A stretch of DNA of 64,000 bases from positions 62,001 through 126,000 of the forward strand of contig NZ_QEII01000315.1 in the NCBI RefSeq assembly GCF_003347515.1, in the 5' to 3' direction. Made by a program: the position numbers and the translations under genes. This document shows, in pieces, positions 8,798 through 16,954 of this stretch. The notes below the pieces were generated by a model. That model was given only the letters and a program-made list of their open reading frames with translations. It made no database searches and was not told the DNA's origin. How positions within the stretch are numbered: position 1 is the stretch's first letter; each line of letters starts with the position of its first letter. This DNA is from Rhodoferax ferrireducens. GTDB lineage: Bacteria > Pseudomonadota > Gammaproteobacteria > Burkholderiales > Burkholderiaceae_C.

Positions 8798-9640
8798 ATG
8801 ATTTCATCAAAAGATACATTAAAACCAGAAAGACCTGGCGTAGGCGGGCTGGAGCGCGCTTTTGCGATCATCCGCCTGCTCGCGCAAGCCAGCGCCGAAG
8901 GCATGCGCGTGACCCAAATCGCCAAGTCGGTGGGACTGACCCAAGCCACAGTTCACCGCACGCTGCAGGCCTTGATCGCCCAAAACATGGTTGAGCAGGA
9001 CGAGCGCAGCAAACACTATCGCCTGAGCATCGGATTTTTTGTCTTGGCCGCGCGCGCCGGCAACCCGATGAACTTGCGCGAGCTGTGCCGCCCGACCCTG
9101 TTGCGCTTGTGCGCCAGTCTCGGTGACACCATTTTTTTGCTGGCGCGCAGCGGCTTTGACGCCGTCTGCCTGGACCGCAGCGAAGGGCCGTTTCCGATCC
9201 GCTCCTTCACCGGCGACATCGGCGGGCGCGTGGCTTTGGGCATTGGGCAAGGCAGCCTGGCGATACTGGCTTTTCTGCCCGAGGCCGAGCGCGAAGAAAT
9301 CATCCGCTTCAACCTGCCGCGCGTTCGCGAATTGGGTGTGTTTGACGAGGTCTATCTGCGCACCGAGATCGACCGCGTGCGCGAGCTCGGTTACGCCGGG
9401 CGCAACACCGGCTTGCTGGAAGGCATGGCCGGCGTCGCCGTGCCGGTCTGCGACCACGAGGGGCGCGCCGTGGCCGCCTTGAGCGTGGGCACCATCGCCG
9501 CCCGCCTGAACCCCGAGCGCCTGCCCACCGTGGTGGCCTTGCTCAAGCGCGAGGCGCAGGCAATCAGTCCGAAAATCAATCCATTTGATCCGACACTGCG
9601 GCGGCCGGTGCAGAGTTTGGCGGCTTTAGCGCCCAACTAA
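8798..9640 (+). CDS. IclR-family transcriptional regulator
   Basis: This 280-aa protein has an N-terminal winged helix-turn-helix (GLERAFAIIRLLAQASAEGMRVTQIAKSVGLTQATVHRTLQAL is the region, residues about 17-60). A C-terminal IclR effector domain follows (RCLDRSEGP-like core and GMAGVAVPVCDHEGRAVAALSVG). It is divergent from the amine-uptake and oxidation operon and probably controls it in response to the substrate. No clear Shine-Dalgarno precedes the ATG at 8798; instead the dyad at 8750-8795 abuts it, pointing to autoregulation. Confidence 0.92.
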   Translation: MISSKDTLKPERPGVGGLERAFAIIRLLAQASAEGMRVTQIAKSVGLTQATVHRTLQALIAQNMVEQDERSKHYRLSIGFFVLAARAGNPMNLRELCRPTLLRLCASLGDTIFLLARSGFDAVCLDRSEGPFPIRSFTGDIGGRVALGIGQGSLAILAFLPEAEREEIIRFNLPRVRELGVFDEVYLRTEIDRVRELGYAGRNTGLLEGMAGVAVPVCDHEGRAVAALSVGTIAARLNPERLPTVVALLKREAQAISPKINPFDPTLRRPVQSLAALAPN

Positions 9641-9684
9641 GGGGGCGGTGAATGGCGACATGCACTCGAAGTATGACTCGCTAC

Positions 9685-9736
9685 GTTATTTATAGCTATA
9701 TGCGCTTATATGACAGGCGCTAGAGGCTGATTTACC
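9685..9736 (+). repeat. Dispersed ~55-bp repeat, copy 1
   Basis: This copy reads TTATTTATAGCTATATGCGC and ends GGCGCTAGAGGCTGATTT. It belongs to a family with a 5' arm like GCTATTxxxATAGCT, a central GCGCTT and a 3' GGGCTAGAGGC. It lies in the convergent gap between iclR and the aor operon and may act in transcript ends there. Confidence 0.7.
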
Positions 9737-9744
9737 ATTTAGAC

Positions 9745-10044
9745 TCACCCTCCTCCCCGCTGCATATACAAATCAAACCGTTTCATGAACGCATAGCGCT
9801 GGGCCTCGTCCAGCCCGACAAAGCGGAAACTCACCAGCAGGCGGGGCATGCGCATGAGCGCGATCACGCGCGGCTGGCCGGTGGTCCAACTCAGGCCGAG
9901 GGCGCCATCCCCAATGCGCACACCGGCCGAATGTGTCTGCAACTTCCAGTGGTGATCGCCAATGGCGTCAGGCAGCCAGCGCAGCCACTCGTCCTCGGTA
10001 CAACCCATCTCGCGCTCAAACCTCACAGCGTAGAAGGATTGCAT
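9745..10044 (-). CDS. Conserved small protein of the aldehyde oxidoreductase operon (AorE-like position)
   Basis: This 99-aa soluble protein has no signal peptide, no membrane segment and only one cysteine (MGCTEDEW), so it is unlikely to bind an iron-sulfur cluster. It is the last gene of the aor operon, 13 bp after the MoaD-like gene. The position matches an unassigned small gene at the end of the aor operon of Aromatoleum. It is rich in Trp and Arg (EDEWLRWLPDAIGDHHWKL). A role in assembly or maturation of the tungsten enzyme is inferred from position only. Confidence 0.75.
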   Translation of the reverse strand: MQSFYAVRFEREMGCTEDEWLRWLPDAIGDHHWKLQTHSAGVRIGDGALGLSWTTGQPRVIALMRMPRLLVSFRFVGLDEAQRYAFMKRFDLYMQRGGG

Positions 10045-10057
10045 TCACGCGCCCACC

Positions 10058-10312
10058 TCAGCCACCCGCAATCGGCGGCCAGATGGCCAAGACATCGCCT
10101 TCGTTCAGCGTCTGCGTCAGGCGCTTTTCCGGCTCGATATATTTACCGTTGATCAGCACCAGATGCACGAGCTTGGGCGGCAGTCCGTAGGGTTCGACGA
10201 TCTGGCTGATGCTGGCCTCCGGCGCAACGTCAAGCTCCAGCACGTTGGTGTAGCGGGCTTGCACCGGCAGGTAATCCGTGAGCGAGGCAAAGAGCTTGAA
10301 GGTGATTTTCAT
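10058..10312 (-). CDS. MoaD/ThiS-family small sulfur-carrier protein (AorD-like)
   Basis: This 84-aa beta-grasp protein ends in Ile-Ala-Gly-Gly, the C-terminal GG needed for adenylation and thiocarboxylation. The open frame runs upstream to 10507, but MKITFKLFASLTDYLP at 10312 is the family start. MoaD-like carriers donate sulfur for molybdopterin. A dedicated copy in the operon suggests it serves the tungsten pterin cofactor of the aldehyde oxidoreductase. No MoeB-type activating enzyme is in the window, so it would rely on one elsewhere. Confidence 0.88.
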   Translation of the reverse strand: MKITFKLFASLTDYLPVQARYTNVLELDVAPEASISQIVEPYGLPPKLVHLVLINGKYIEPEKRLTQTLNEGDVLAIWPPIAGG

Positions 10313-10323
10313 GGTCAAAAATT

Positions 10324-11691
10324 CTAGCGCCGCCGCGCGTCCTGCGCACCGGACCAGGTGCCTTGCGCCTGGGCGCTGGCGAGGTAGGCCTCCATCAGCT
10401 TGGTCGGGTCGGCCTTCAAGGTTTCTTTCCAGGCGCCGAGTTTCACCTGGCCCTCGACCAGCCCACGCATCACGCCGACATGTTCGGTCCAGCCCACGCT
10501 GTTGCAACCCACCAGCACGTCGTCCTTGAACTGCAAGCTGAGATGGCGACCAGCAGCATGATCGGTCAGCTCCACATGCTCGCCGCCGGGGCGGCCCTGC
10601 CAGTCACCAAAGCTGGCGGAGATCAGCCCCAGCGTATCCAGCACGTTGATTTGTGTCACGCCCTTGAGTTCGGCGGCCGGCGCCGCGCCACGGGCAAAGG
10701 CCACCATGTTCATGGCCGCCACGCGGGCCTGCTCCGCCGCGTTGGGCTGGATGGCGCTGACGATCATTTTTCCGCTGATCTTGTCAAAGGCCTCGCAACA
10801 GTCGCCAGCGGCGTAAATGCCGGGCACATTGGTTTGCAGGTGCTCGTCGGTCAGCACACCCAGCAGGCAGGTGATGCCGGATTTTTCCAGAAAACCGATG
10901 GCTGGCCGGACACCGGCGGCGCTGATCACCAGATCGCAATCGAGGTGTTTTCCATTGGACAGTCGCACCCGCAGGGCGGGCTGTTGGGTTGCTTCTATCT
11001 TGAACCCAATGGCGCTGGCGAGCTTATCTACCAGACCGAGTTGCGCTGCGCCTTGCGGTTCAATGGATTCCACCCGCGTGCCGGTAAAAACCTCGACGCC
11101 CTTGGCCTCGCACCAGTCGCGAATCATGCCGCCGGCGGTCGGGCCCATCATGCGCGGCACCATGCGGTCGCCCATCTCGACCACGCTCAAATGCACACCG
11201 CGCGACGCCAGCGCTTCCATGATGATGCAGCCGATAAAGCCGGCGCCCAGCTGCAGCACGCGTGCACCTTGGGTGGCCAGCGCCATGATCGCCCTGGCGT
11301 CTTCCAGCGTCCAGCAGGTGTGAACGCCGGCCGAGTCGATGCCGGGGATGGGCGGGTGCACGGGGTGCGAGCCGGTGGCGATCAACAAAGTGTCGAAGGC
11401 GAGCGTTTCATCATCGTCAAATACGATTGTTTTTGCAGCTGCATCCACATGACTAACGGTGGCTTGAAGCAGATGTACCTTTAAATCCGAAAAATGTGTC
11501 GAACTCTTGCGCAGGTAGGTGCCGTGCTCGTCCACATTGCCCATCAGCAGGTAGGGAATGGCCATGCGGGAGTACGGCGGCTCGGGCTCATCGCCGACGA
11601 TGGTGATGGCATCCAGCGGCGCCAGCTTGCGGATGGTTTCAGCGGCAATGACACCGGCGGGGCCGGCACCGAGGATGACGTGATGAGTCAT
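10324..11691 (-). CDS. aorC: FAD-dependent NAD(P)-linked oxidoreductase subunit of aldehyde oxidoreductase (AorC-like)
   Basis: This 455-aa protein belongs to the pyridine-nucleotide disulfide oxidoreductase family. It has an N-terminal FAD motif (VILGAGPAGVIAAETI, residues 5-20), a second Rossmann site near the middle (VLQLGAGFIGCIIMEALASRG) and the YAAGDCCEA FAD motif. In Aromatoleum the equivalent subunit transfers electrons between the tungsten/iron-sulfur part and NAD. It sits 65 bp after the catalytic gene. No redox-active CxxxxC disulfide is visible, which fits a simple electron-transfer role. Confidence 0.85.
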   Translation of the reverse strand: MTHHVILGAGPAGVIAAETIRKLAPLDAITIVGDEPEPPYSRMAIPYLLMGNVDEHGTYLRKSSTHFSDLKVHLLQATVSHVDAAAKTIVFDDDETLAFDTLLIATGSHPVHPPIPGIDSAGVHTCWTLEDARAIMALATQGARVLQLGAGFIGCIIMEALASRGVHLSVVEMGDRMVPRMMGPTAGGMIRDWCEAKGVEVFTGTRVESIEPQGAAQLGLVDKLASAIGFKIEATQQPALRVRLSNGKHLDCDLVISAAGVRPAIGFLEKSGITCLLGVLTDEHLQTNVPGIYAAGDCCEAFDKISGKMIVSAIQPNAAEQARVAAMNMVAFARGAAPAAELKGVTQINVLDTLGLISASFGDWQGRPGGEHVELTDHAAGRHLSLQFKDDVLVGCNSVGWTEHVGVMRGLVEGQVKLGAWKETLKADPTKLMEAYLASAQAQGTWSGAQDARRR

Positions 11692-11755
11692 GGTGATTTC
11701 TCCAAAAAAGAAAAGCGGCCACCGGGGACCGCTACTTCGTTGCTTCAGCGCGGCG

Positions 11756-13603
11756 CTACAGTGCCAGGCGCTCGCGGGTGGCTTCGGTGGGTCGGCCTTC
11801 CGGGTCCCAGCCGCGCACGGCGTAATACTTGGGCATCATCTCGGCCAGCATGTTGACCTTGCCTGTGGAGGGGCCGGTCTTGCAGGCTTCAGTCAGCAGG
11901 CGTTTGGGCAGGCTGTCGTCCTTGGCGGTGAAGCCGGCGCGGTTGTTGAACTCGCGCTCCATGTTCCAGATGCGTTCACCGACTTTCTCCAGCTCTTCGG
12001 TGGTGTACTGGTCGCCACAGGCGGCCGCGAGTTGCGGTGCCAGATCGGCCAGGCCCCAGGCGAAGCTGGTGAAGATGCACAAGCCGGAGGAATCAAAAGC
12101 CGCAGTGGCGTCCTGGAAGGCCTTGACCAGTTCAGGCTTGCCCTCGTGTTCCAGCGGATCGGTCTTGACCGGAATGCCCAGCACTTCGGAGGCAATGGTG
12201 TAGCCGCGCAAATGGCAGCCGCCGCGATTGGACGTGGCATACGCCAAGCCAATACCCTGAATGGCCCGGCCATCGTAAGCGGGGAACTCCTGGCCCTTGC
12301 TGGTCATGCTCAGGTCGGGCTGGCCGAACTTGGCGGTCAGGCGCTTGGAGCCCTGGCCGATTTCCTTGCCAAAGCCTCGTCCGTAAACGGTTTCCTCGGT
12401 CAAAAACGCCAGGGCTTCGGCCGAGCCAAACGGCGCCTCGATGCCAATCTGCTCCTTGGTCAACACGCCCATTTCATACATTTCCATCACCGCGCCCACG
12501 GTGGCGCCAAAGCTGATCGGGTCAATGCCTTCTTCGTTGCACAGCATGGTGGCGTATTGCAGCGCCTCCAGGTCTTTCACCCCATTGGCCGCACCCAGCG
12601 CCCAGGCCGCTTCGTATTCCAGGCCGCCCGACGCGCCCCAGTACTGCGGCTTGTTGGCCACCGTGAAATGAGTCTCGTCAATTTTGCTGATGCGCCCGCA
12701 GGCAATGGTGCAGCCAAAGCAGGCCTGGTTGGTGACCAGCTGCTTTTTGCCGTCGGTCTTGCGCGGCGTGGCCATGGCTTCGGCCGAGATGTCCTTGGCG
12801 CCCTCGAACGCGTTGTCGCGGTGATTGCGCGTCGGCAGCGCGCCCATCTCGTTGATGACATTCATCAGCACCTGCGTGCCGTAGGTGGGCAGGCCCTGGC
12901 CGGTGACGGAGTTCTCGGCGAGGATTTTTTTCTTCTCGGCAATCACCTTCATGAAGGCTTTCGGGTTGTGGATATTGCCCACACCCTTGGTGCCGCGCAC
13001 TGCAATCGCCTTCAGGTTTTTGCTGCCCATGACGGTACCCACACCCGAGCGGCCGGCGGCGCGGTGCAAGTCATTCACCACACTGGCATAGAGCACGCCG
13101 TTTTCACCCGCCTTGCCGATGCTCGACACACGCGTGAGCGGGTCTTGCAGGCTTTTCTTGAGCATCTCTTCGGTCTGCCAGATGCTCTTGCCCCACAGGT
13201 GGGCGGCGTCGCGCAGCTCTGCGATGTCGTCGTTGATGTAGAGGTAGACCGGCTTGTCACTTTTACCTTCAAAAATCACCATGTCCCAGCCCGCCATCTT
13301 CAGCTCGGCACCCCAGTAGCCGCCCGAGTTGGAGCAGGCAATGGCCCCCGTCAGCGGGCTCTTGGTGATGACGGTGTAGCGGCCGCCGGTAGAGGCCATG
13401 GTGCCGGTCAGCGGGCCGGTGGCCCAGATGATCTTGTTGGCTGGTGACAGCGGATCGACGGTGGCGTCAATCTCTTCCACCAGGTATTTGGAGCCCAGAC
13501 CGCGCGAGCCGATGTAGGCGCGCGCCCAGTCCATATTGAGGGGTTCGGACTTGGCGGTGCCGGCGCCTAAGTCAACGCGAAGAATTTTTCCTGCCCATGA
13601 CAT
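11756..13603 (-). CDS. aorB: Tungsten-dependent aldehyde:ferredoxin-type oxidoreductase, catalytic subunit (AorB-like)
   Basis: This 615-aa protein is full length for the AOR family. It starts MSWAGKILRVDLGAGT and has the N-terminal cofactor-binding fold (YIGSRGLGSKYL, GRYTVITKSPLTG). Cluster ligands are CFGCTIAC (about residues 292-299) with the fourth Cys in RGGCHLRGY (about 463). It oxidises aldehydes to acids at a tungsten bis-pterin centre, or reduces acids when driven. It forms a unit with the polyferredoxin 12 bp upstream and the flavin subunit downstream. tupABC nearby would supply tungstate. Confidence 0.93.
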   Translation of the reverse strand: MSWAGKILRVDLGAGTAKSEPLNMDWARAYIGSRGLGSKYLVEEIDATVDPLSPANKIIWATGPLTGTMASTGGRYTVITKSPLTGAIACSNSGGYWGAELKMAGWDMVIFEGKSDKPVYLYINDDIAELRDAAHLWGKSIWQTEEMLKKSLQDPLTRVSSIGKAGENGVLYASVVNDLHRAAGRSGVGTVMGSKNLKAIAVRGTKGVGNIHNPKAFMKVIAEKKKILAENSVTGQGLPTYGTQVLMNVINEMGALPTRNHRDNAFEGAKDISAEAMATPRKTDGKKQLVTNQACFGCTIACGRISKIDETHFTVANKPQYWGASGGLEYEAAWALGAANGVKDLEALQYATMLCNEEGIDPISFGATVGAVMEMYEMGVLTKEQIGIEAPFGSAEALAFLTEETVYGRGFGKEIGQGSKRLTAKFGQPDLSMTSKGQEFPAYDGRAIQGIGLAYATSNRGGCHLRGYTIASEVLGIPVKTDPLEHEGKPELVKAFQDATAAFDSSGLCIFTSFAWGLADLAPQLAAACGDQYTTEELEKVGERIWNMEREFNNRAGFTAKDDSLPKRLLTEACKTGPSTGKVNMLAEMMPKYYAVRGWDPEGRPTEATRERLAL

Positions 13604-13615
13604 GATGGTCTCTCC

Positions 13616-14092
13616 TTAAACAGCGGTGGGTTGGTTGCCAAGCTTGTCGGCCCACTGCGCCATCCGGCCCAGACCGGTCCAGTTGGCATCGATGAAGGTG
13701 ATGGCCCCGGTGGGGCAGGCGTCGGCGCAAGCCGGCTCGCCGCCGCAGAGGTCGCACTTTTGCACCTTGCCGGTTTCCTGGACGTAATTGATGGTGCCAA
13801 ACGGGCAGGCAATGGTGCAGACCTTGCAGCCGACGCAGGTGGAGTCGTTCACCACTTTGGCGCCAGTGAGCAGGTCCACCGTGATCGCCTCGACCGGGCA
13901 GGCGTGCAGACACCAGGCCTCATCGCACTGGGTACAGGTGTAGGGCACTTTTTTGCCGGTATGGTGAAAGTCAAACACCTTGATGCGGGATTTAGCGGTG
14001 GCGAAGGTGCCGTAGTTCTCGAACGAACAGGCCATTTCGCACTGCAGACAACCGGTGCACTTGTCTGGATTGATGTGCAACACTTTTTGCAT
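13616..14092 (-). CDS. aorA: Four-cluster ferredoxin-like subunit of aldehyde oxidoreductase (AorA-like)
   Basis: This 158-aa protein carries four [4Fe-4S] motifs: KCTGCLQCEMAC near the start, QCDEAWCLHACPVEA, TCVGCKVCTIACPFG, and CDLCGGEPACADACPTGA near the end. This is the electron-conduit layout of AorA and of HybA/DmsB-type polyferredoxins. It has no signal peptide, consistent with a cytoplasmic complex. It is the first gene of the aor operon, and its start faces the Fis-type regulator. Confidence 0.9.
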   Translation of the reverse strand: MQKVLHINPDKCTGCLQCEMACSFENYGTFATAKSRIKVFDFHHTGKKVPYTCTQCDEAWCLHACPVEAITVDLLTGAKVVNDSTCVGCKVCTIACPFGTINYVQETGKVQKCDLCGGEPACADACPTGAITFIDANWTGLGRMAQWADKLGNQPTAV

Positions 14093-14188
14093 GTGTCTCT
14101 CCTCTGGGTAGCGGCATGCAACGTATGCAATGCCTTGCCTATGAATTTGAATACATAGCCATTGTTGGACCTCCGGGGGACTAAATCT

Positions 14189-14204
14189 CTAGGGATAACC
14201 CTAG
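14189..14204. promoter_or_regulatory. Short perfect inverted repeat, possible operator in the aor divergent region
   Basis: CTAGGG (14189-14194) and CCCTAG (14199-14204) form a perfect 6-bp inverted repeat with a 4-bp spacer. It lies about 100 bp upstream of aorA and about 33 bp before the chosen regulator start. This is the expected place for a regulator site, but there is no second copy in the window to compare with. Confidence 0.4.
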
Positions 14205-14236
14205 CTTGCGGTACGCGTTACCATGAAATTCTCAAT

Positions 14237-15463
14237 ATGAAACACCGTAGCGCAAGCCCGTTGTGGACGAAAATTGCCATCGCGGTGAAAAACGGCACCT
14301 CTCCAACCATGCGACCCACCTCGTCAAACCCGCCCATGGCCAGCCCCAACTTCGCCAGCCCGTCCCAACGGCTGACAGACATTGAGCGTGCGCGCCAGCT
14401 CGTTCTGCAGGAACATGCCACGCTACCCGCCGGATGGATTTCGCCCTGGATTGAACGCTCCTGGCGGCGCTGCATGAACTTGGGGCTGCAAGCCCACGAG
14501 CCGGTTACCTTTGACGTGGTGAGCCCTCAGCAGATGCGCCGCACGGCGGAGGGCAATCAGCGGCTGGTGCAGTCGGCGAAACCCATTTTGAACGCCCTCG
14601 GGCGCGCGATTGTGAACACGCGCTACTTTGCGATTCTCACCAACGCCGCGGGCGTGGTGGTGGATGTCAGTGGCCCGATCGATCACTCCGACCCACGCGC
14701 CCATAGCATCACTCGCATAGGCACCGATTTATCGGAGCACAGCGTCGGCACCACAGCCATTGGCGCGGCCCTGACCGAATTGCAGCCAGTGTGGTTGCAC
14801 CGGGGGGAACACTTCTTTACCAGCGCATCCATGTACAGCTGCGCCGGCGCGCCCCTGTTCGGCCCGGACGGCGGCTGCGTCGGCATGCTGGACTTGACCG
14901 GCATTGATGTTGTAGAGCGCCCCGAACTCAAGCATCTGGTCACCCAATCCGCCCAGAAGATAGAAAACGCGCTGGTCCTGGCGCAAACACACCATCTGAT
15001 GGTGCGCCTGAACTGGCCGGGCTACGCCATGGGTAGTGAAGCGGATGGCCTCGTCTGCCTGGACGCGGATGGCTGGATCACCGGGGCCAACCAGATTGCA
15101 CGCCAGATGCTGCCCAAGCTGGCCACACCCGGGCAGCCCCCTGTGCACACGGGTGAGGTCTTCGGCATTCCGTACGAATTGCTGTTCGATGCCGCTCGCC
15201 GGCGTGACGCCCGGCTTGAAATTCCCCTGTGGACCGGCCTGCGGCTGCAAGCCCTGCCGATAGAGCGTTCAAGTGAAGGGCGGCCTGTTGAGGCCGGGCT
15301 GCGCACAAGCACCGGCGACCGCTTGCCTTTGAGAGACATTGAAACCGCCCTGATTCGCGAGGCCGTTGACCAGGCCCGGGGCAATGTGGCCCAGGCCGCC
15401 CGCGCCTTGGGCATCAGCCGCGCCACGGTGTACCGCAAACTAGGGCACAAAAAGCCCCACTGA
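14237..15463 (+). CDS. GAF-domain regulator with C-terminal Fis-type helix-turn-helix, no AAA+ domain
   Basis: About 408 residues. The middle part (DLSEHSVGTTAIGAAL, YSCAGAPLFGPDGGCVGMLDLTG) is the GAF sensor found in AcoR-type activators. The C-terminus (IREAVDQARGNVAQAARALG, then ISRATVYRKLG) is a Fis-type helix-turn-helix. The sigma-54 AAA+ module (GAFTGA, Walker motifs) that normally sits between them is absent, so it should act without sigma-54 contact. It is divergent from aorABCDE and probably regulates it. The start is uncertain: the frame opens at 14162, with candidates at 14237, 14309 and 14336, and none has a clear Shine-Dalgarno. Confidence 0.82.
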   Translation: MKHRSASPLWTKIAIAVKNGTSPTMRPTSSNPPMASPNFASPSQRLTDIERARQLVLQEHATLPAGWISPWIERSWRRCMNLGLQAHEPVTFDVVSPQQMRRTAEGNQRLVQSAKPILNALGRAIVNTRYFAILTNAAGVVVDVSGPIDHSDPRAHSITRIGTDLSEHSVGTTAIGAALTELQPVWLHRGEHFFTSASMYSCAGAPLFGPDGGCVGMLDLTGIDVVERPELKHLVTQSAQKIENALVLAQTHHLMVRLNWPGYAMGSEADGLVCLDADGWITGANQIARQMLPKLATPGQPPVHTGEVFGIPYELLFDAARRRDARLEIPLWTGLRLQALPIERSSEGRPVEAGLRTSTGDRLPLRDIETALIREAVDQARGNVAQAARALGISRATVYRKLGHKKPH

Positions 15464-15476
15464 TGCCGCCGCGTTA

Positions 15477-15902
15477 TCAACGCACGCCCAACACAACCTG
15501 GCTGGCCTTGATCAAAGCCGTGGCCGCCGCACCGGGCTTCAAACCCAGTTCAAGAACGGCCTGATGGGTGATCACGGCGTAAACCACCATGCCACTGGGT
15601 AGCTCGATGGCAACCTCGGCATTGATGGCGCCTTTGCTCACGCTCGTCACCTTGCCGGCGAATTGGTTGCGTGCGGAAAACCGGACATTGGCGTCACCGG
15701 TCAGCACCATGACCCAGGGCGCCTTGACATAAGCGATGGCGTCCTGGCCAACTACGAGGCCGAGGGACTTGACGCTGCCCTCAGTCACGATGGCAATTAT
15801 TCTGTCGCCACCCGCCGTGGTCAGTTCGACTTCCGCATTCACCGCGCCATCGGTGAGGCTGGTGATCTTGCCCGTAAAAACATTGCGTGCACTGACCTTC
15901 AT
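15477..15902 (-). CDS. Molbindin, di-Mop molybdate/tungstate-binding protein
   Basis: This 141-aa protein is made of two Mop/TOBE domains in tandem. Both start with the SARN motif (VSARNVFTGKITSL at 3-16 and FSARNQFAGKVTSV in the second half) and share a VNAEV/INAEV core. Molbindins bind oxyanions between subunits and buffer cellular molybdate or tungstate. A good AAGGAAA Shine-Dalgarno precedes the ATG. It is divergent from modE, across a region with a ModE-like half-site, and close to the tungsten enzyme operon. Confidence 0.92.
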   Translation of the reverse strand: MKVSARNVFTGKITSLTDGAVNAEVELTTAGGDRIIAIVTEGSVKSLGLVVGQDAIAYVKAPWVMVLTGDANVRFSARNQFAGKVTSVSKGAINAEVAIELPSGMVVYAVITHQAVLELGLKPGAAATALIKASQVVLGVR

Positions 15903-16066
15903 GTTGATTTCCTTAAAATTTTTTGAACTGGCCCAATTCTCGCTATAGCTATTTAAATATAGAGCTTTTTGTGAAAAAATTTACTCTGGGTTGCCTCGAT
16001 GTACGATTACAACCATAGAGAAAGCGAGTTTTTAAGGCTTCCTGGTTTGAATTGAGATTTTGTCGC

Positions 16067-16078
16067 TATCGTTATATA
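16067..16078 (+). promoter_or_regulatory. ModE-box-like half-site upstream of modE
   Basis: TATCGTTATATA at 16067-16078 matches the left half of the known ModE operator type (ATCGTTATAT). It lies 21 bp before the modE start and in the mop-modE divergent spacer. A good right half (ATAACGAT-like) is not present at the usual distance; the nearest is GCGTTAAAT, so the site is imperfect. A second AT-rich palindromic patch at 15941-15966 (CGCTATAG..TATAGAGC) is another candidate nearer mop. Confidence 0.45.
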
Positions 16079-16099
16079 CCTTACAAGATTGCGTTAAAT

Positions 16100-16918
16100 A
16101 TGGAACAAAACCTACATCGCCTGCGCGGCAAGCTTCAGGTCGATACCGAATCCGGTACCTTTCTCGGTGACACTCGCATCCGTCTGCTGGAAGCGATTGA
16201 TGTCCACGGCTCCATCTCCCAGGCCGCAAAAGCCGTTCCCCTGTCGTACAAGGCGGCCTGGGACGCCATCGATGCCATGAACAACCTGGCCGACCATGCC
16301 CTGGTGATCCGCTCGACCGGCGGGCGCAACGGCGGCGGCACCTTGTTGACCGACTACGGACGCAAGGTGGTGGTGATGTATCGGGCGCTGGAATCCGAAT
16401 ACCAGGCGGCGCTGGACCGCATGGCGGCGAGCATGAACAGCGACCAGAGCGGGGATTTGCAGCAATTTCGTCAACTGTTAAAGCGCATGTCGATGAAGAC
16501 CAGCGCGCGCAACCAGTTTGCCGGCACCATCATCGGCCTGCGCGAAGGCGATGTGGATTTTGAAGTGCGGCTGCGCATTGATGCAGAGAATGAACTGGTT
16601 GCCATCATCACGCAGGAGTCGGCGGAAAACCTCGGCCTGCGAATGGGCATGGAACTGAATGCCCTGGTGAAATCCTCGTCCGTGCTGCTGCTCACCGACC
16701 CGAATGTGCGAACGTCCGCCCGCAACCACCTGTGGGGCGAGGTGACGCGCATTTTTAACGGGCCGGTCAACGCCGAAATCACCTTGCTCACGCCCGGCGG
16801 CAAGACCGTCTGCGCCGTGGTCACCCACGACAGCGTGGAAAAGCTCGGTCTCGCCGTTGGCGGGCAGGCCTGCGCCGTGTTCAAAGCTTCGGCCGTCATT
16901 CTTTGTCTTTACGCCTGA
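16100..16918 (+). CDS. modE: ModE, molybdate-responsive transcriptional regulator
   Basis: This 272-aa protein has an N-terminal winged helix of the ModE/LysR-like type (DVHGSISQAAKAVPLSYKAAWDAID, with STGGRNGGGTLLTDYG in the wing). A C-terminal di-Mop domain follows (TSARNQFAGTI and TSARNHLWGEV). ModE-Mo represses molybdate uptake genes and activates some molybdoenzyme genes. The start MEQNLHRLRG at 16100 fits the family; the open frame to 16052 adds a basic leader with no similarity. It is followed 36 bp later by modA, so it may be co-transcribed with modABC. Confidence 0.93.
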   Translation: MEQNLHRLRGKLQVDTESGTFLGDTRIRLLEAIDVHGSISQAAKAVPLSYKAAWDAIDAMNNLADHALVIRSTGGRNGGGTLLTDYGRKVVVMYRALESEYQAALDRMAASMNSDQSGDLQQFRQLLKRMSMKTSARNQFAGTIIGLREGDVDFEVRLRIDAENELVAIITQESAENLGLRMGMELNALVKSSSVLLLTDPNVRTSARNHLWGEVTRIFNGPVNAEITLLTPGGKTVCAVVTHDSVEKLGLAVGGQACAVFKASAVILCLYA

Positions 16919-16954
16919 TTTCCAAATCACCCAAGTAACCCCAGGAAAAATTTC

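Noticed and set aside
11428..11475. Repeat-like bases in aorC (TTTTTGCAGCTGCATCC)
   Set aside because: The encoded residues are normal for the flavoprotein family and the repeat's diagnostic end is absent.
11690..13447. 585-codon open frame on the plus strand
   Set aside because: It is antisense to the tungsten oxidoreductase catalytic gene aorB and has no recognisable domain; a shadow frame.
14115..14133. Near-palindrome around GCATGCAACGTATGC before aorA
   Set aside because: The arms do not match well enough over more than 4-5 bp to call an operator.
15941..15966. AT-rich patch resembling part of the dispersed repeat (TATAGCTATTTAAATATAG)
   Set aside because: It lacks the GCGCTT centre and GGGCTAGAGGC end of the family, so it is better read as a possible ModE-type site.
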